This document shows, piece after piece, positions 58,949 to 64,000 of a DNA stretch of 64,000 nucleotides (positions are counted from its first letter, which is position 1; each line of letters starts with the position of its first letter). The position numbers and the translations under genes are program-made. The DNA is from Telopea speciosissima (Eukaryota; Streptophyta; Magnoliopsida; Proteales; Proteaceae), in assembly GCF_018873765.1 (NCBI RefSeq), contig NC_057924.1, forward strand, positions 7,564,001 through 7,628,000, in the 5' to 3' direction. The notes under the pieces are model-generated. The model saw only the letters and a list, made by a program, of their open reading frames with translations. It was not told where the DNA came from and did no database searches.

Positions 58949-59500
58949 CTAACAGAGAACATGTATAACAGAGTGTGAGCTCCATCGAGCCCGTGAATGA
59001 AACACATCATCATGCATGCACATGCAATCACAACCATATGAGTCCTATATGAGGTACAGTTAATTTTATTTACTAGCCACCTAACATCACAACTAAGGCA
59101 GGTTAGTGCTACTACAATCCCCAATACATGTATCCCTGGTGCGGACTTTTAACCCCTTCCCGCGATACACCCATTGAGTTGTCGGAGAGGACCAGTCAAC
59201 TCCCGCATCAGTCACCAAGGTCAGCCCGACCAGCCCTTTGTGATTAATCTGTGAGGCATCTATCCTTTTTCATCACTTTTCTTTTTCTCTGGCTTATAGC
59301 TCATAATTCATATTTCGGTGTCATAATATTTCTTTTCTTTTCATTTCATTTAATTGATATGGTCACTCCCACAAGCATCCAACACCTTAACCCCTGTTGG
59401 CAAGGATACGTAGCACGGATGATGAAACTCTAGCCCAATATGTTTATATGGCATTGTATGAGTCGGGTGGTGTCAACCGCATCCCATTCTATGGGCTACC

Positions 59501-62500
59501 TGTAGACTCCTAATTTTTGTCACCCTCCCTGGAGATGATGACACATGAAGGACCGGTGACCTCTGTCTCAGACACACCAAGAAAAATAAAAGAGAATATG
59601 TGGGCTTGGCCCATGAAAAAGCCCATGGGTGTCAAGTCCAAAAGAGGGTGCCACATGGCATCCAAAACAAGAAAAAAGAGTAAAAAAAAAAAATAATAAA
59701 ACCTTAACTTATTAAAGGGGGTGGGTAGAAAGGAAAAATAAAAAGAAGAAATAAAAGCATAATAAGAATGAGATATTTGTTTAAAGGGGTAAAATACCTA
59801 AAACCCTAAAAAGAATGAGATATATGTTTGAAGGGGCATAAGGGTAACATAACTAAAACCTAAACTAAGGTGGGGGTTTAAAAGGGAAAGAAAGGGAATT
59901 TTTAAAGGGAAGCAGCCGTCATTGATGAGGGAAGAGAGAAATCGAAAAAGAAAAGAGAGGAGAGTGAAAAAGGGAAACAAGCCGTCTTTCAAGGGCGAAT
60001 TTTCCAAAAAGAGAAAGGCCCAGAAAGAAAGAGAGGAGAGGGAAGCAAAAAACGGATTTCAGAGAAAGCAAAACAGAGAGGGGTCAACGTCGTTGGGAGA
60101 AAAACCACAGAGACCAGAAAAAAAAAAACGGAAAATGCAGAGAGAATAGGGGAAGGCAATGAGGAAAAAATGCAGAGAGTGAAAAACGGACAGAAAAGAG
60201 AGATAGAGAGGAGAGAGGAAGAAGGAAAGAAAAGAAACAGAGAGAGATGGAAGAATCCATCTGAGACAGTGAAGCCGAGACTTCTCTGAGCAGGAGAAGA
60301 CGCCCAGCCAGTGTGATTCTTCTTCTTCTTCTTCTCGATTTTATTTTTTTTATTTTCTTCTCTTTTGCTTAAACTCCAGCCATGGTTATCACCCTTCAGT
60401 GGCCGTTGTGACCGAACCCCCACCATCCCATCTCCATCTCCCATTTCCCATTTGATTTCAAAAGGTTCATCCGAATTTTTCCCATTTTATTTCTAATTTG
60501 TTTGCTGCCAGTGCTGCTACAACAATGGTGAAGCTCATCTTTGATATTTATTTTCTCTTATTCTTTTGTTCCATTTAGTTTTGTGTAATGGGATTGTAAT
60601 AATTTTATTTTTGTTTGATCTGCAATTAAATCCCCTCCCACTATAATCCTTGGTCTGTAATAAATCCGTCCCCCTAGTACTTTGATCGATCATCCATCGA
60701 GTTGCTCAGTCCGTGATAAGTCTCCACTGGAATCCATCATACTGCCGTGAGTCCCCAATCTCCTTCTCAGGTAATGGTTTCTATTTCCCATATCTTGCTT
60801 TTGTTTATTTCATTCTCCTGTTATGTTATTATTACTATGTCTAGCATGTGTATTCCCTTGATTTCTATATCCTGCTTGCGTTTCATGTTGTCTGCTTAAT
60901 TGCTGATGTGAATACCTTGCTATGCTGTCTGCAACTCTATGATATGGATGGTATTGATGCATGATGGAATTTTGTTCTAAATCCGGTGTTTAAAATCAAT
61001 TCCAACAGTAGATTTTAAGGTTAATGTGTGACCCATTTCAGTTTTGGAGTTCGAAGCATGGTTTATTGGCTGGGATTTGATCTAATATGCTTGCAAACAA
61101 ACTGTTGAATAGAATTCCTTGGCTTTTACGTTCCAATTCAAGTAAGGTTATATCTTGATCTTCATTTGACCATGAGTGGCAGTTTTGGGCCTGAATCGGA
61201 TTTAATTATTAACCTTTGGCCCATATTAGGCCGAGACCTTGATCAAAGGGGGAAGGGATTTGGTCGAACCATGAATTACTGTAGGACGGTTTCTGTTTTT
61301 TCGGGTTATTTGAAGCCCGTTGTAATGAAAGATGATGGGACGGTTTGGTTTTGATTTTGAGTGTGGGCCATATTTCATATTTGGTCCCCTGACCGATGGG
61401 CTTGGGCTTAGGGTCCCATTTGAAACCAACATAGGTCTTTGGACTTGGTCTCAAGACAGATTCAGTTTGGACATGGGTCCATAGGCCAGGCCCATTTGGC
61501 TCGAAGCTCTTCAATGGCTTCCTTTTTATTGAAAGATGTTCTGGTCAAGCAATGGTAACGTGAATTGGACTTCTTAGGGTCCATTTTGATGCTCATTTAT
61601 TAAAGCAATTGACTATAGATTTGGATCGGCCCATTGTGAATGGGAATGAGCCTTTTTTGGATAATGGACTATGTGGACCCAATTTAGGCCCATATTGATT
61701 TGGAGCCAATTGGTCTTGATTTCAGTATGGGCATTAACCTATCAACCAAGGTTAGATTGAGTGGGGACTTGGAGCCCATGTGTTAGGCCCATGAGTAGAC
61801 CCTATCTAGGAAATCGAGCAATTGTTCAAGCTTTGACCCTTGATTGATCGTAGAATTAGGACGTGTGAGAAGGAGTGAGGATGCCCATCTAGTGGCCCAA
61901 GTTGAAACACATTGCATGTTGGGACCCCGTGGGATGTGGATGTGTAGAACGGGATTTGGGCTAGCCCGTCATCTAGCCCGTAGTTGTTTAGCAATTCTTT
62001 TTGTTTACTTGACATGAATAGGATAAGTAGATTTGCTTTCATTGAGTGAATTCCATGCATGCTATGTCTAGCCAAGTTAGAGTAATTTAGCCATATATTG
62101 ATGTGATTAGATTGTATATATATTCATCATTTTCTAATTAGCTTAATTGTTTGTTATATCGATTTGATACCCTAGAGTAGAATGATAGAGGAATTTGGTT
62201 TAGGCTGTAAATCTTCGTACATAGATACCTAGTCTTAGGTGTCCAGTTTTAGGATGACTTAGATCTAGAATAATTAGTTTTAGGGTTGCAAGCAAGACTT
62301 ATTCAAGCAAATGGTCAAAAGAAGGATGACCGACTCTAGGCCGGGCGGACTGGGTGTCTAACACCTTCCCAGTCCGGAACTTGACACTTACCCGATGATC
62401 TGGGTGGACCTCAACCTTATCCCTTGAGTCATTAGTCTTTCCCCCAGTGGGAACACTTATGGGTCCTAGACCTTTTCTAGGTTGCAGCTTCAACTCACCC

Positions 62501-62625
62501 ATTTGCCCTCTTAAGAGGGATCAGGGTCCTTGCTTTAGGGTTCACCGGTGAGATCCGGTTCGCATCGAGAAAAAGACAACCCCCTGTCGGGCGGATTTGG
62601 ATTTTTGAAATCCATGGTTCTTACA
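59501..62625. mobile_element. Solo LTR, 3125 bp, with 5-bp TSD
   Basis: The block starts TGTAGACTCC and ends GGTTCTTACA. Both sides are flanked by the exact 5 bp CTACC (59496-59500 and 62626-62630). A TG..CA unit with a 5-bp duplication and no internal genes is a solo LTR left after recombination. It holds a purine-rich stretch (59900-60260) and a CT-rich run (60319-60365). The part near 62330-62480 (gggcggactgggtgtc, taacaccttcccagtccgg) and tcgggcggatttgg at the end resemble the closing region of very large plant gypsy LTRs. Confidence 0.88.
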
Positions 62626-62903
62626 CTACCACAGGCCTCATTTCCAAGCCGGCTACGACATCTAGTCTAACAATCACATTCAGCATACAATATTCAACCA
62701 TAGATTCCAACAGTTATCACAATGTTGTTTTTAGAATTTCAAGATTCATGAATTTAAATATACAACACAGTACCATTATGATAAGAATCATATCAGCATA
62801 TTAATTATGTTACATTTACATACACGATGACATTTCACTCACCTTGGTCTGGTCCTACAGGTTCAGTTGCTGGTTCAGTTCTGGCCGGTGTCTGCCTATT
62901 CAT

Positions 62904-64000
62904 TGATGAGCACATTAATGTGTGAAATCTTAGGGTATATGAGCATGCATTTTTATACTTGGAACGGAGCTACTCGAGGTTTTTGTTTGTGTTTTCAGGT
63001 TTTAGGTGAATTCTTGTGAAAATGAAGCAAATGATGCTAAGGAAACATTTTTAAGTTGTTTAGTGGTGTTTGGCAGTAGTCGGAAGCGCCCAAGAGTTGA
63101 GAAAATCAAGTTTGGATTGAACAATGAAAGAATCATGCCAATTAGTCAAATTTGAAAGTGAATACAGTGGGTCCCTTATCATATTTTTGAGGTATTAATA
63201 GTATGGATGCGTAGCCCGTCGAGTCAGCTTCGCAACGGTTCAAACGGAATTTGATTCCAAGTTGAAAAGAAGAAGTTACAGCCGTTTCCGTAACAACACG
63301 CGGAAATGGCATGCCACTGTTTCAATTTTCATGACAGAGGTTTGTTTGTAATTATTGACAAACGGCCGGTGACAAAGTGAAGCGGAAGTTTGGATTCGAG
63401 GGACCATATTACAATTATCAGAAGTTATCTTTTTCTGTTAACCGAAAGATTCCATTTGGAAGGCTCTAGAGCAGTCCAACTTCAACTTGAGATATCTTGG
63501 GCTCCCGAACTCCAAATTGGACGAAATTTGGGTCTATTTTGGGTAATTTTTTGCAAGGAAAACAATAGTGAGGCCTATTTAAGCACCCCATGATCCACAT
63601 TTTTTGAAGGACAGAATGGGTATTTTATTTATTGTGAGTGAAATCCTAGTCATCACTCTCTCTCTCCTCCAACTTTCTAAGGGTAATTTTGGGATTTTAA
63701 TTTGGATAGATTTCTTTGAAGAAGATTCTCTCATCCTTGGAAGGTTGAAAAGTCAAAGATGTTTTGATCACATGACTTAGAGAAGACTCCTGTAAAGAAA
63801 AAGAAGCACAATAATAGAATTAGAAAGTCACTTTTTGAAAAATAGAAGGTTTATGTAGCTAAGATTTTTATCTCTCTTAGTTTTTATTTTTTCTTTTTTT
63901 CTTGGCGTTCAAGCTTTTTGTAAAGGAAGGAGAAGGGATTATTTCTCCTACCTCTTCTCTCTTCTCCCTTCTCCTCTCCTTCCCCCTATAAATACCCCTT
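62904..64000 (+). mobile_element. Plus-strand LTR, 5' part, cut by window end
   Basis: It starts TGATGAGCACATTAATGTGT and continues gaaatcttagggtatatgag and cggagctactcgaggtttt. This is the same opening as the minus-strand LTRs ending at 50579 and 56375. No polypurine tract precedes it, so it is a 5' LTR or a solo LTR. A TATA box (tataaat, 63987-63993) near the right edge is where LTR transcription would start. Confidence 0.8.
63987..63993 (+). promoter_or_regulatory. TATA box of the plus-strand LTR
   Basis: cccctataaatacccc is a strong TATA context preceded by a C/T-rich run. It lies about 1.08 kb into the LTR; the transcript start would fall at or after the window end. Confidence 0.6.

Larger units (their letters stand above)
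58392..62902 (-). mobile_element. LTR-like block with Met-type primer site, split by a solo LTR
   Basis: The 3' end (minus strand gggtggtttggggtgtggca at 58411-58392) and its primer site are clear. The body runs to 59495, is interrupted by the 3125-bp solo LTR (59501-62625), and continues at 62631. The start near 62902 (minus strand TGAATAGGCAG) is inferred from the adjoining LTR at 62904. Without the insert it is about 1.38 kb. The matching second LTR and internal region are not in the window. I infer a chromovirus-like Ty3/gypsy LTR. Confidence 0.5.

Noticed and set aside
59922..60444. Charged Lys/Arg/Glu-rich frame on plus and Ser/Phe-rich frame on minus
   Set aside because: They arise from a purine-rich tract inside the solo LTR; composition explains both.

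Overview
This 64 kb window is nuclear DNA from a flowering plant. The evidence is plant-type intron/exon genes with GT..AG borders, plant-specific families (PPDK regulatory protein, class III peroxidase, NDR1/HIN1-like proteins), AT-rich intergenic DNA, and dense small DNA transposons, SINEs, LINE relics and LTR retrotransposons. A species cannot be named from the sequence. There are no prokaryotic features, no CRISPR array, and no tRNA or rRNA gene that I could recognise.

Layout. 1-5.2 kb: repeats, a broken VAMP72 (plant R-SNARE) copy at 2.3-2.6 kb, and a 609-bp hAT-type element with an 8-bp target-site duplication. 5.28-13.71 kb (+): a complete three-exon PPDK regulatory protein gene; its 6.6 kb first intron holds two 3' fragments of an RTE-clade LINE. 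16.09-17.64 kb (-): a four-exon gene for a small plant-conserved protein with a C-terminal membrane anchor, assembled here by splicing. 18-39.9 kb: about 21 kb with no convincing gene, filled with foldback elements, two tRNA-derived SINEs, two Au-SINE fragments, several repeat families present in two to five copies, and many recent 50-90 bp tandem duplications. 39.96-41.70 kb (+): a complete four-exon class III peroxidase. 43.94-44.63 and 46.47-47.05 kb (+): two intronless NDR1/HIN1-like genes. 47-49.4 kb: more small elements and a 12-bp minisatellite. 49.98 kb to the end: nested LTR retrotransposons.

The retrotransposon nest holds: (a) a Ty3/gypsy Athila/Tat-type element on the minus strand with a tRNA-Asp primer site, a gag-protease reading frame and a polypurine tract, but no reverse transcriptase or integrase; (b) a degenerate plus-strand retroelement ORF; (c) an LTR-like block with an initiator-Met-type primer site; (d) inside that block, a 3125-bp solo LTR with a perfect CTACC duplication; and (e) at the right edge, a plus-strand LTR whose start matches that of element (a).

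The peroxidase and the two NHL genes are apoplast- or membrane-facing families often linked to defence and cell-wall work, but nothing here shows they act together. The PPDK regulator acts in the chloroplast or cytosol on pyruvate,phosphate dikinase, which is not in the window. I did not find a clearly new biological system. The most interesting items are the gag-protease-only retroelement, the nested solo LTR, two related 118- and 168-bp foldback elements with about 9-bp duplications, and two long hairpins that could make small RNAs.
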